A stretch of 64,000 bases of DNA, from NCBI GenBank assembly GCA_035610365.1, contig CM069436.1, forward strand, positions 88,847,912-88,911,911, in the 5' to 3' direction. The notes under the pieces were generated by a model. It was given only the letters and a program-made list of their open reading frames with translations. It was not told the origin of the DNA and searched no databases. This document shows positions 1 to 9,624 of the stretch, one piece after another (position 1 is the stretch's first letter; each line of letters opens with the position of its first letter). This DNA comes from Aquatica leii (Eukaryota > Arthropoda > Insecta > Coleoptera > Lampyridae). Position numbers and translations under genes: made by a program.

Positions 1-748
1 AACTACATACCAACACTTGAATGCCTGTTCCTCGGAAGACGACCTCCAACATGTTTCGAACTGTCCTCCAATTCAGTTGATCTAAGCCACAACCAAGCTT
101 GGGTACTGCCAATTTCTTAACATGATGGATCTCCATTTATCTCTTGAGAGTCCATAATGTTCGCCACAAATCTTTGTATAACGGTTTGACACGTGAGTAT
201 TTCTTGGTGACCAGATAGAAAACGAAGCGTCCGTCACGCCGTAGTCCTACAACTTTTCCGACTGCCGGTTGCTGTCTTCGTAATTCATCTAGCTGCCCAA
301 ACTTCTTTTTAAACACGACTGCAACCCCTTTGGACATGTCAAGATCCTCGCTCACGCAATGTGCGATGGCGTAATCTTTTTGTGTCTGGAACAGGTCTTG
401 TTGTTCCTCGGTGGTAACTCCGAACCTAGCTTTTCCAGAACCTCTGTATAAGTTCATGAACGTTTCGAACTCTATTTCTTCGATTGGATTCCTGGTTCTG
501 CTACTTATAACTCTGGTTCGGACCTGAACTTGCGCATTGTGGTTATCGCCAGCAAACGGGGCTAGACGATCGACGTGGACCACTTTTGGCTTGCCTCTGG
601 GCGGTTTTCGGATGCGATATATGACGTCGTTAATACGCTGCACGACTTCATAGGGGCCCTCCCATTACCTTTGCAGCTTCGGCGACAAACCACGTTTCCT
701 TTGAGGATTGTACAACCAGACCACATCGCCAGGTTGAAACCCACCATT
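1..748 (-). pseudogene. Integrase GPY/F tail plus TARG1/OARD1-like macro domain
   Basis: Directly after the integrase core the frame shows the GPY/F module (WEGPYEV, then VVHVDRLAPF near 550), a spacer of about 45 residues, and from about 412 to 1 a macro domain closest to TARG1/OARD1, an enzyme that removes ADP-ribose from proteins and O-acetyl-ADP-ribose. Recognisable blocks are QQDLF, AHCVSEDLDMSKGVAVVFKK, RRDGRFVFYLVTKK and, beyond the stop at 137-139, PKLGCGLDQLNW. The Lys of the TKK block and the Asp of GCGLD (codon 80-82) align with the catalytic Lys84 and Asp125 of human TARG1. Further stops at 665-667 and 749-751 separate it from the integrase. The domain reaches its expected C-terminal strand at the window edge. 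The fold assignment is from motif recognition; activity is inference. Confidence 0.85.
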
Positions 749-1819
749 TTACGCCTTGACGTCAAATCTTGTTTTCATCCTGTCGCTGGCAATTAGTGTG
801 CTTTTACGGACCTCTTCATGTACTTCGTCTAGCCTCTTGGCCAGCTTGCTGACGTAATCTTCTTCAGCAACTTCCGGTCTTCGTCCAAATTGAAGATCGC
901 ATGGTAATCGTATTTCACGACCGAGCATGACACAGGATGGTGTTTGGCCTGTGCTTTCGTGAACGGATGATCGGTATGCCATTAGGAAAAGGTGCAAGTA
1001 CTGATCCCAGTCTCTTTGGTGTTCGGACACTACCTTGGCTAAGTACTTGCCCATTGTTCGATTCATCCGTTCAACCATGCCATCAGATTGAGGATGGAGA
1101 GGCGTTGTCCTAGTTTTCTTAATTCCTAATAGTCGGCAAACTTCTTGAAACAGCCCAGACTTAAAATTGTGGCCTTGATCGGAGTGTAATTCCAACGGGA
1201 CTCCAAACCGGCAGAAAAACTCTTTTACCAATACGTCTGCGACTGTAGCTGCTTCCTGATTGGGTATGGCGTAAGCCTCCCTCCATTTCGTGAAATAATC
1301 CATCGCCACCAGGATGTATTTATTTCCCGAATCAGATTCTGGGAACGGCCCTGCAATGTCAATCGCTACTCTTTCCAAAGGGCTTCCTACGTTGTATTGC
1401 TTCATGGGTGCTTTGCGTTTTCTCGCTGGACCATTTCCTGATGCGCAGACCGTGCAATTACGACACCATTTTATGACGTCCTCTTTGCAGTTCATCCAGT
1501 AGAATCGTTCTCGTACTTTACGCAATGTCTTATTAATGCCAAAGTGTCCTCCTGATGTTCCATCGTGAAGATGCTTTAACACTTCTGCCACCGAACTCTT
1601 TGGCACTACCAACTGTAGTCTGTTTCCCGTACCCTCAACACTTTCTAGGGATTGCTTAACAAGGCCGTCTTCTACTATCAAGGAGCCCCACTGCGCCCAG
1701 TACGCTTTGATATTTCTGCCCAAAGCACTCACTACTTCCCAGGTTAGTCGTCGGCCGATTTCTTTCCAGTCCAGGAGTAGTCTTATTTCAGGATCGTCTT
1801 CTTGTTCGCGACGTAACTG
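749..1819 (-). pseudogene. Retrotransposon integrase (zinc-binding HHCC plus DDE core)
   Basis: The frame is open from just below the stop at 1820 to the stop at 749. It starts with the RNase H-integrase linker, then an HHCC zinc finger (HLHDGTSGGHFG with the two His, CRNCTVC with the two Cys). The catalytic core follows: Asp in AIDIAGPFPES, Asp in LHSDQGHNF and Glu in SDGMVERMNRT, the D,D-35-E set. The core residues appear intact, so this part decayed little apart from the flanking stops. The enzyme would join retrotransposon cDNA to host DNA in the nucleus. The first methionine in the frame is at 1730-1732, but the real protein was part of a polyprotein, so no separate start is expected. 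Confidence 0.92.
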
Positions 1820-3253
1820 CTAAGGTTCCCACTCATCATCAACCATAGCAGTTCTCCGGAAGCATTCGACTTTTTCTTCCAGTCGCGAACAATGGCTGCA
1901 GTCCGCCGGACATGGTCTTCTGGACAAGGCATCAGCGTTCCGATCGTTACGATGACTGCTTCCGGCACGGTGTTCTGTGTCATAGTCATACTCTTGCAGT
2001 CTCTCGATCCATCTTGCCACTTGTTCTTCTGGGTTACGGAATTGCAGAAGCCATTTTAAAGCAGCGTGGTCTGTTCTCAGTAAAAATTTTCGTCCATACA
2101 AATACTTGTAGAAATGTTCGATGGACTTAACGACTGCTAACAGCTCCCTCCTAGTCACGCAATAATTCCTTTCTGGCCTGGACAAAACCTTGCTAAAATA
2201 CGCGATAACTTTTTCTTGTCCATCTTGAACCTGCAAAAGGACCGCGCCTATGGCCAGATTGCTTGCGTCGGTATCCAAAACAAACTTTTCATCTTCTCTT
2301 GGATAACTCAAAATCGGCGAAGTGACTAGGGCCTGTTTTAGTTGATTAAAAGAATTTTCGCAGTCTTCATTCCATCTAAATTCTGCTTTTTCTTCGGTTA
2401 ATTTTGTCAATGGTTTGGCAATATTAGCAAATCCGGGGACAGACCTATAATAAGTGCACAACCCAAAGAAACTTCGGACCTGATGTTTGTCGATTGGTCT
2501 TGGCCATGCTTGCACTGCTCGGATTTTATCTGGGTCAGCCGTTACTCCATCTCTAGATACGACGTGGCCAAGGTATTGCACTTCCTTCTTAAATACGTGG
2601 CACTTCTTTGGGCTCAGTTTGAGGTTAGCCCCACGTAATCGCTGGAACACTTCCTTCAAGTTGTTCAAGTGTTCTTCAAACGACCTTCCAACCACGATCA
2701 CGTCGTCCAGGTAAACCAAGCACGTCTTCCAAGACAATCCGCGCAAGATGGTGTCCATCAAAGGCTCGAACGTTGCAGGAGCGTTACACAGGCCGAAGAG
2801 CATTACAGTGAACTGCCACAAACCAGTTCCGATCGTAAAAGCTGTTTTTTCACGATCCTTGGGTTCTAATTCTACCTGCCAGTATCCACTCTTTAAATCT
2901 AACGTAGAAAACCACTGGGATTCTGACAGGGTGTCTAGCGTATCGTCAATTCTGGGTAAAGGGTAGCTGTCCTTTTTGGTCACGTCGTTTAGCTGCCTGT
3001 AGTCTACACAAAACCTCGTTGATCCATCCTTCTTCTTTACGAGTACCACTGGGAATGCCCATGGGCTACTTGAAGGTTCAATCACGCCTTCTCTCTTCAT
3101 ATCCGTAATTATTTGTTCGGCTTCTTCTCTTTTCGCCAAAGGAAGTCTGCGTGGATGTTGTCGTATCGGCCGAGCGTCTCCGGTATTAATTTTATGTTTC
3201 ACCACGTTAGTTCTTCCTTTGGAGCCACTCTCCAGCGCGAACACATCTTGGTA
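1820..3253 (-). pseudogene. Retrotransposon reverse transcriptase and RNase H
   Basis: Order along the minus strand: connection segment (YQDVFALESG), RT fingers/palm (VLVKKKDGSTRFCVDYRQLN, STLDLKSGYWQ), the FGLCNAPATFE block, the YLDDVIV active site, thumb (YLGHVVSRDGV), then RNase H with catalytic Asp in LDTDASN, Glu in RRELLAV and Asp in LRTDHAALKWL. A TAG at 3254-3256 cuts it from upstream pol residues that remain readable to about 3345, and a TAG at 1820-1822 cuts it from the integrase. The role would be copying the element RNA into DNA in cytoplasmic particles. Catalytic motifs look intact; small in-frame length changes exist in the thumb and RNase H tail. Confidence 0.95.
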
Positions 3254-3385
3254 CTATTGGATCAACACTTTAACTTTAGCCAGCTGGTCTTGGCTGAAGT
3301 TTTGGCATTTGGTGGTAAGAATGTCCAATGATGTTGTGGACACTTCTTCGGCGACAATTTTTGAAATCGTATGTTTTAACAAATA

Positions 3386-3963
3386 ACTGAAATAATTAAA
3401 ACTCACAATACTTATTGCTTATCGATCGTTTATAGTATTCAATTTTTACGTATTCGAATTTTAATGCTAATTAACTATTCGTATTATTTAAAATGGACGT
3501 TTGATGCTAGATTTATACACGTAGGAAGTTGTAGAAATTATTGGTCATAGTTGTGGGTCAAATTAGTGTTTCTTGCAGTCCAATTTTTAGTCATAATTGT
3601 TTCCCAAAAAAAGAACGATTGGTTAAACTGTATTTTTCAAGGTTAAATAAACCTAATGAACATCAAATAAAATCTTTTGACGGTTTTTCTAAAGTCTTTT
3701 GTTTTGTGGTGTGTCGGCAGTAATGAAAACAAACGTTATCTAAAATTTATCTTTATTGCACATGTTTATGTGCGTTTACACTGCCGAAAAGTTACGAACT
3801 GCTTCGGTTTGGCGGATTCGGCTACGTTCGTAGAATTTTATGTTTTCGGAAAAGTTGGACACCAACTTCCTTTGCGCCATCTACGTACTGTGTCCAAAAT
3901 TACAATGAAAATGTTCGTTATATTTGCCATAAGGATGCGTAACTATCCTATATAAAAACAATG
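3386..3963. other. AT-rich spacer without recognised gene
   Basis: This stretch lies between the truncated gypsy element and the duplicated exon block. The ORFs at 3541-3723 and 3677-3955 on the plus strand show no domain, signal or family resemblance. I see nothing else to annotate. Confidence 0.5.
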
Positions 3964-4267
3964 GTAGTAGCAAGGTGACGTACCAACTCTATTGGTTTCT
4001 TTTGTTGTAGTTTTCGTTAAGGTCGACCCAACACTTGAAGTCTACAAAAGATATATTAATTTTTTTTAATTAAGAAATACTAACAAAATTCTTTTGTAGT
4101 AACTAGACCAGAACTTGGATTGGTGGCTGAGGTTGTTTGTTCATTGTTTCTTTTATCTGTTTTTTAGTGTCGGGTGCCAGTGACTTTGGTTTAGGAGCCA
4201 TGGTAGTTGGTTTAGACGCCATAGTACTTGGTTTAGGCTTTGGTACCGACCCTGTTGTTTTAGTTGC
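3964..4267 (-). pseudogene. Decayed tandem copy of two exons of the Lys/Pro-rich gene
   Basis: This block is a diverged copy of 5537-5874, which holds the last intron of the host gene and parts of its two flanking exons. The 34-bp length difference is fully explained by three gaps: one 21-bp repeat unit (the ASKPST type) missing, a 9-bp loss in the terminal exon, and a 4-bp deletion after MNKQ that shifts the frame to a quick stop. The intron donor GTATTT has become GAATTT. The copy therefore cannot splice or code like the parent and lies downstream of the parent's stop codon. It is best read as a local duplication that decayed. Confidence 0.85.
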
Positions 4268-5358
4268 CCAAACAAGGTATAAAAATTCCATTCGCTATAG
4301 TACAAGTTGATTGTGGTGGTATTGGTAACAGTTTCTGATAAGTTCGAAGATAGTCAGATTAAAAGCCGCCAGAACACTAAAGTGAGATGTTTGGTTTGCT
4401 ATGTTCACTGGTCCGGTGATCATTGAAAAGCAATAGTTCATAATGAATATCCACTTACATCCATCATACAAAAGTATAATTTTAAAATTAAAGTTTGCAC
4501 GTGGTAAATAATTAACTTTTCAGTGGTTCTTAGAAATCAAGCGCTATAGGTATTCCTGGACTTTGCAGACCAACACGTCCGACTTTGAAAATCAACGTCC
4601 TACCGCGCTACTACAAAGAATAATTATAACAAAATTTGCAGAGGACAGCCATCAAAACTCAAAATTTAAAGATATTTATTTAGTGCTGCATAAAATGATT
4701 ACAATAAATAAATACATAACAATACCTACAGATTGATGCCTCTCATTTTCTTTTATAGCAAACTGAAAGTTCCGATATAAAAGAAAATGAAATCAACAAT
4801 AAGCTGATACCATTACATTCATCTGGGATCGCTATTACCATACAACATTTAACTGTGTTGACAAAATGATATTTCTTAACAAAGAGACAAACAATTCTGT
4901 TCTAAAAGCAAGCAGAAATAGCACCCAATAATTTGATCCATATAGTTAATTTATTAAAAATATTTACATAAACAGTAGTGCATCGCAAATCACTTTTCAG
5001 CACACTTAAAAGCCAAGCTCTAACAACTTAAAAAAACAAATACATACAAAACTTATGGATAAATATAAAAAAGAAATGTATATACCAAGAGTAAAAGTAA
5101 AGTTATATCATTTTTTTCGTCTCGAATTATTTCACGACCCTTTTCATAATTAGTTCCTTACGTCTCGCTAATTTACATTCGTTACACACTAACAACACAG
5201 TAATAAAATAGCTTAAAACTATGTAAATATAAAAAAGTTGCAACTTACACAAAAAATTCATATCAGCCATTAATAAAAAGAATATTTAAAAAGGGTCGAA
5301 ACAAGTTACAATGATAAACAGTATACTGTAGAAATAAATAAGATTTCACATTATTTGT
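4268..5358 (-). other. Probable 3' UTR and downstream region of the host gene
   Basis: AT-rich non-coding sequence follows the stop codon at 5359. The first AATAAA on the minus strand after the stop is at 4675-4680, so a 3' UTR of about 700 nt is plausible. From about 4674 down to 4268 nothing recognisable remains. Confidence 0.4.
4675..4680 (-). terminator. Candidate polyadenylation signal AATAAA
   Basis: The plus strand reads TTTATT, giving AATAAA on the coding strand about 680 nt after the stop codon of the host gene. No nearer canonical signal was seen. AATAAA is common by chance in such AT-rich DNA. Confidence 0.35.
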
Positions 5359-5622
5359 TCAGTCTGCAACATTATTAATTTCTAACGCTTGCGAATTATC
5401 GATAATGTTATTTTCGATGAGCGGAGAAATATCTGTAATTAGGCTTGTTTTGGTGATTGTGGTGGTTGTTGTTACTTTCGTTGGAACTCCGTTTGCGACA
5501 GTTTTTTTCTTAACAATGCCAGTTGTTTTAGGTTTAGTAGTAGCAAGGTGACGTACCAACTCTGTTGGTTTCTTGGTTTCTTTTGTTGTAGTTTTCGTTA
5601 AGGTCGACCCAACACTTGAAGT
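5359..5622 (-). CDS. Terminal coding exon, Lys/Thr-rich tail (host gene, exon 4 of the tail block)
   Basis: The exon starts after TTTTGTAG (acceptor at 5623-5624) in phase 0 and runs to a TGA at 5359-5361, 87 codons plus stop. It reads TSSVGSTLTKTTTKETKKP at the start, continues with Lys/Thr-rich sequence (KPKTTGIVKKKT, a TTTTT run) and ends in a more acidic segment with IENNIID and EINNVAD. It joins the preceding exon across a 51-nt intron with GT-AG ends. The basic, low-complexity composition resembles tails of microtubule-associated proteins, but no domain is identifiable. Part of it was copied to 3964-4267. Confidence 0.8.
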   Translation of the reverse strand, partial: TSSVGSTLTKTTTKETKKPTELVRHLATTKPKTTGIVKKKTVANGVPTKVTTTTTITKTSLITDISPLIENNIIDNSQALEINNVAD

Positions 5623-5673
5623 CTACAAAAGATGTATTAATTTTGTTTTAATTAAGAAATACTAACAAAATAC

Positions 5674-5907
5674 TTTTGTAGTAACTGGACCAGAACTTGG
5701 ATTGGTGGCTGAGGTTATTTGTTTGTTCATTGTTTCTTTTATCTGTTTTTTAGTGTCGGGTGCCAGCGGCTTTGGTTTGGGAGCCACCGTACTTGGTTTA
5801 GACGCCATCGTACTTGGTTTAGACGCCATCATACTTGGTTTAGGCTTTGGTACCGTCCCTGTTGTTTTAGTTGCGCTGCTATTTGTCAAAGGTTTGCTAG
5901 TAGCAGT
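5674..5907 (-). CDS. Internal coding exon with ASKPST repeats (tail exon 3)
   Basis: The acceptor follows a pyrimidine-rich tract ending TTTTTGTAG at 5908, and the donor GTATTT begins at 5673. The 234-nt exon is in phase 0 at both ends and reads TATSKPLTNSSATKTTG, then repeats of the type PKPSMMASKPSTMASKPST, then APDTKKQIKETMNKQ and SSGPVTTK. The 21-bp repeat unit has expanded here (three units against two in the decayed copy). No enzymatic motif is present. Composition suggests a disordered basic region that could bind acidic surfaces such as microtubules; this is inference. Confidence 0.8.
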
Positions 5908-8900
5908 CTACAAAAAGAAACGTAACAGTTAAGAAGGTACTTTTATCTAAGATTTGGCAAAATTAGTCAAGGAGTTAAATTAACATTTAGAGTTTGAACA
6001 AAAACTTTGGTAGTAGTATTATTGCGTAAGACAATCCACTTACCAACATAGACAGTCTGTCAAAGACATTCTGAAAAATATACCGTTGTTATAACTATGT
6101 TTGATACTAGGTATCGAATATTTTAAGATTCGCTTTCAATAAAATGTACAGACTGAACGTTTTTTTTAAAATTTTGTATTATTTGGACTATCACAGTTAG
6201 ATTAGAAAACAGCAATAATTGTACTGAAGAAAACTGAGATGTATAGTTACATTATGTTCTCACGAAACACGTTTGTTTTCCCTCAAAATTTCAGCTGGTT
6301 AGAAATACCGAAGAACAAATTAAAATTAAATTAATGGTTGCATCAAAATTAATATTATTTGAAAGCCTAATAAGGGTGACCTGTTGTCACAATTCAAATA
6401 CTAGTGTCATAAGAATACAATTTTGTTACAAAAGAGAAAATTACTCCTTTATTTTTTTCTCATTTAAATTAAAATTAAACTTTTTTATGAGTATTGAAAA
6501 TTTAAAAAAAGCTATTATTTATAGTATAAACTTTTAAGAGCAGTTTGGGCCTTCAACAGTTTAAACATTTCGAGAATTACATACCCGAGTTACAGCATTT
6601 GACTGTCAGCGTAGTAAGAAACTAAGAGAAAAAAACTATAAATAACTACAGAAGATATAAGTTGATATTGGATTTAACAGCAGTGAAAGCCAATGATCTA
6701 TTGACAAGTAACGTTGTTAAAAAATTAGTTAGGGAATCTCCTTTAGTGACTCGTCAGCACTGAGAAAATCACTGACGTGTTTCTACAACTACACCAACAA
6801 ATTACCGTAGTCATTTAGGTATTATTAACAATGCAAAATGTTTTTGATAACGCAAACCGTTCCATTTTACAGTTGGGATTTTGACGTTATTTATTAAAAT
6901 GTTTCCGTAGCCATTAAATCTAATATTAAATTCTACCTTCGGTAGTTATTTCTTATCTTTTTTTCGGTTGTGCCATGAACCCTCATGGAGTTGAAAATAA
7001 GCAGAAAAATGCAAGAAACAATTTGCCGTTTAAGCAGAAGAATTCATAGAATACGAAACTTGCAACAATTATCAGTTATTATTATACGAGAGAAGGTATC
7101 TGTACCTACGATATAGTAATTACATAGGCGATCGAGACAAAACGTGAACTCCGAATAATACAATGATTCTCTTGTGTAGAAGGAAAGTATTTATCATATC
7201 CAGAAGAGAATAGACACGTATGTAGTAACATTAAAAAAAGAAAAGAGAAAAGTCACCTTGGAGACAGAGACAAGTCAATTACCAAGATTATTGATAAGAT
7301 GTTTCCTATGGTCTTCCTATTAGAAGAAATACAAATAATACTGAAGACATTCAAAAGCCTACAGTTTTTGAAACCATAAAAAATACAAACACAAGTGGAT
7401 GTACGAAAAACGATTCGACCAGTAACGGAAGGCTCCCCCAAAACAACAATAACAGCACAAATACTACTTGGTCAATAGCTCTAAAAGTGACATCGAAATA
7501 ACATCACCAAGAAGGGGTGGGATTTTTGTGACCAAACTTGGCAGGAAGGTTTAGATATAAACGATTAAAATTTTATTCAAATGGATCAAGTGGTAATAGC
7601 ACATCCGACGTTTTCTTTCCTTTCTACTACTTATTCATTATCGTGTGTATTTCGTACAAGTCTTCGTTAATTTTAATATTGCTATCTCTTGTGGTTTTTC
7701 TGTTTAACGTGTTTTGAGAGTGTGATTATACCTAGAGTGCGACAGCGTGAAAATTACCGCCAATTAAGCAAATTCGACAGTGTCGTAAAGGTGATTTTTC
7801 GTACAGGAAAATTGTAAATCGTCATAACCGGAACCGATTCATTACCACGCGCTGTTATCAAGCACGAACTAGGGAAGGTCAGAATCGTCGTAGATAAGAA
7901 TGGGGGACGCAGGCAAACAAATGAGATGCAGGACCGCCATCTTCAACTTATGGCGATAAGAGATCCAGTTCCAAATCAATCGCCGATCAATAGTTAAGTA
8001 AGGTCGTGCTGTAACCCGTCGAATCAGAACTTTCGGATTGGAGATCTACTGGTGCTACCACTGATGGCTCAACACTGACATGCACGTTTGGAGTGGTGTA
8101 GATTGAGAACTGTAATGTGGAATGGTATAGAGTGGTCTTCAGTGATGAATTTTGATTCGATTTGAGGATGCATGATGACCGTATGAGTCAGAAAAAGACG
8201 TGGGGAACGGAGCAATATTTAATTTTTTTGTTGAGCGGCATGTGCACCACACTATGGAGATTATCACATTGTCAAAAAATCAAGTTGAAGAAATTATTCC
8301 TTGTGGGTGTAACACTTCTGTCACTTGAGTATATTAAAAAAAAATTTTTTAAATTTATATTTGCTTTATTCTTGAGCCAATAAAACGGAGAAAGTTTGTG
8401 TGAGTTACCATAAATTCTTCAATGGAATAGCAAAAAAAAAATTCTGAACCAAAAAAACATTTAATAGGAGAAGTAAGTCCACAGATTGGTTTATACATCG
8501 AGCAATTATAAGCAAAAATATTTTCCTGGTACACGAAACCAATAGAATGCAAACAGTCGCTCGTAATAAATAAAAAGTCAATGAAAACAAAGATCTAGTA
8601 GGCTTACAAATCTAAGTAGTGTTTTGGAGAGAAGAATCATAATAAGAATCATTATAAAACCGCGGTTACGATTGATGTTATTGGAATGTGATAAATTCTA
8701 TGGACCGGTGGTAAAATAACGCTTACGCTTAAGTACAACCGATTTATAAATATGGATTTTCTTTATACGAAATTCCCATTCGCAAGTGTACTGAAAAAGA
8801 AGAAAAGTAACTATTAGATCATTTCCCAAAATACAATACTTTTTTTATACAAATTGATCAGTGGTGCCATCTCAAATAAATCATTTACGTCGTAGACAAT

Positions 8901-9624
8901 TAAGATTAATCGCAGAAACGAACGACTACTTTCACGGATTTGTAACCTTACGAATGTCGGTTCAATTTCAGATTGAAGTCTATAATAAAAATGTCATGTA
9001 GCTTCAGACATAGATGTAGATGATGATGAATTGTATCTAAGCAGGATGGTGATACAAAAAAATGCCTATTTACAGGCACATTTCGTAGACGAGAATGAAC
9101 AACCAAAATTCGGAAATATCCTTCACTGTTGATTGTATTTAGTTTTATTCATAAAATCGGCCTGGCTAAGTTAGTAGCTGTAGCATGATGCTCCAACAAA
9201 TTCGCCGAATCAGAAGGGTTTGCAAGTGAAAATATTTATTGCATTAAAATAAAAGAGCAAAACTGTCTTAAATAACTTAGGCTATGTGTTGATTGCCTTC
9301 CCGTTGTTAAAAAAAATCAATTTTTTCACGATTTGTGTTGCCCGTAGCGCCATTCTGCTGTAAATATTACTAGCAGCCACACGTCACACACACACACACC
9401 TTTCAATCCTGGCTTAAAATATTTATTTAGTCCAATTTAATTAAAAAGTTTACTAATATTTTTTTTCGAGACAAACAAAAAACGCAAAAAAAACACCCTG
9501 TATATTATATAATACACATTAAAAAGATATTTTGAGACGAATGTGTATTAAAATAATATAAAAAGCCAAACTCCATAAAATATTCGACAACAGTACCTAA
9601 AAATAAAACTTAAAAAAAAGTTAC
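5908..9624 (-). other. Intron of the host gene containing a Tc1-like remnant
   Basis: GT-AG ends (donor GTAACT at 9624, acceptor ending at 5908) define a 3.7-kb intron in phase 0. It is AT-rich and has no other coding exon that I can support. It contains a broken Tc1-like transposase at about 7840-8215 and a short CA run at 9385-9399. Confidence 0.6.
7840..8215 (+). mobile_element. Degenerate Tc1-like transposase fragment
   Basis: Translation of the plus strand in shifting frames shows Tc1-family landmarks: a DRHLQLMAIRDPV segment near 7930-7975, and VVFSDEF followed by FDLRMHDDRM near 8130-8185, the region of the first catalytic Asp. Stops (including one right after SDEF) and frame changes mark it as long dead. 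Terminal inverted repeats could not be recognised. Confidence 0.6.

Larger units (their letters stand above)
1..3385 (-). mobile_element. Ty3/gypsy LTR retrotransposon pol, 5'-truncated, leaves window at left
   Basis: One reading frame on the minus strand runs from about 3385 to 1 with RT, RNase H, integrase, GPY/F and a macro domain in that order, typical of Ty3/gypsy apart from the last domain. No frameshift is needed, but five in-frame stops break it (3254-3256, 1820-1822, 749-751, 665-667, 137-139), so the copy cannot make a full polyprotein unless stops are read through. Similarity to pol fades between about 3345 and 3385, where AT-rich sequence begins, so gag, protease and the 5' LTR are missing. 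The 3' LTR, if present, lies left of the window. It sits downstream of the minus-strand host gene and in the same orientation. Confidence 0.93.

Noticed and set aside
9385..9399. CA microsatellite
   Set aside because: About seven dinucleotide units, too short to be more than a trivial run.
9470..9530. CACCCTGTATA as a transposon terminus
   Set aside because: The motif is common at insect Tc1-like ends, but no partner inverted repeat or target duplication was found.
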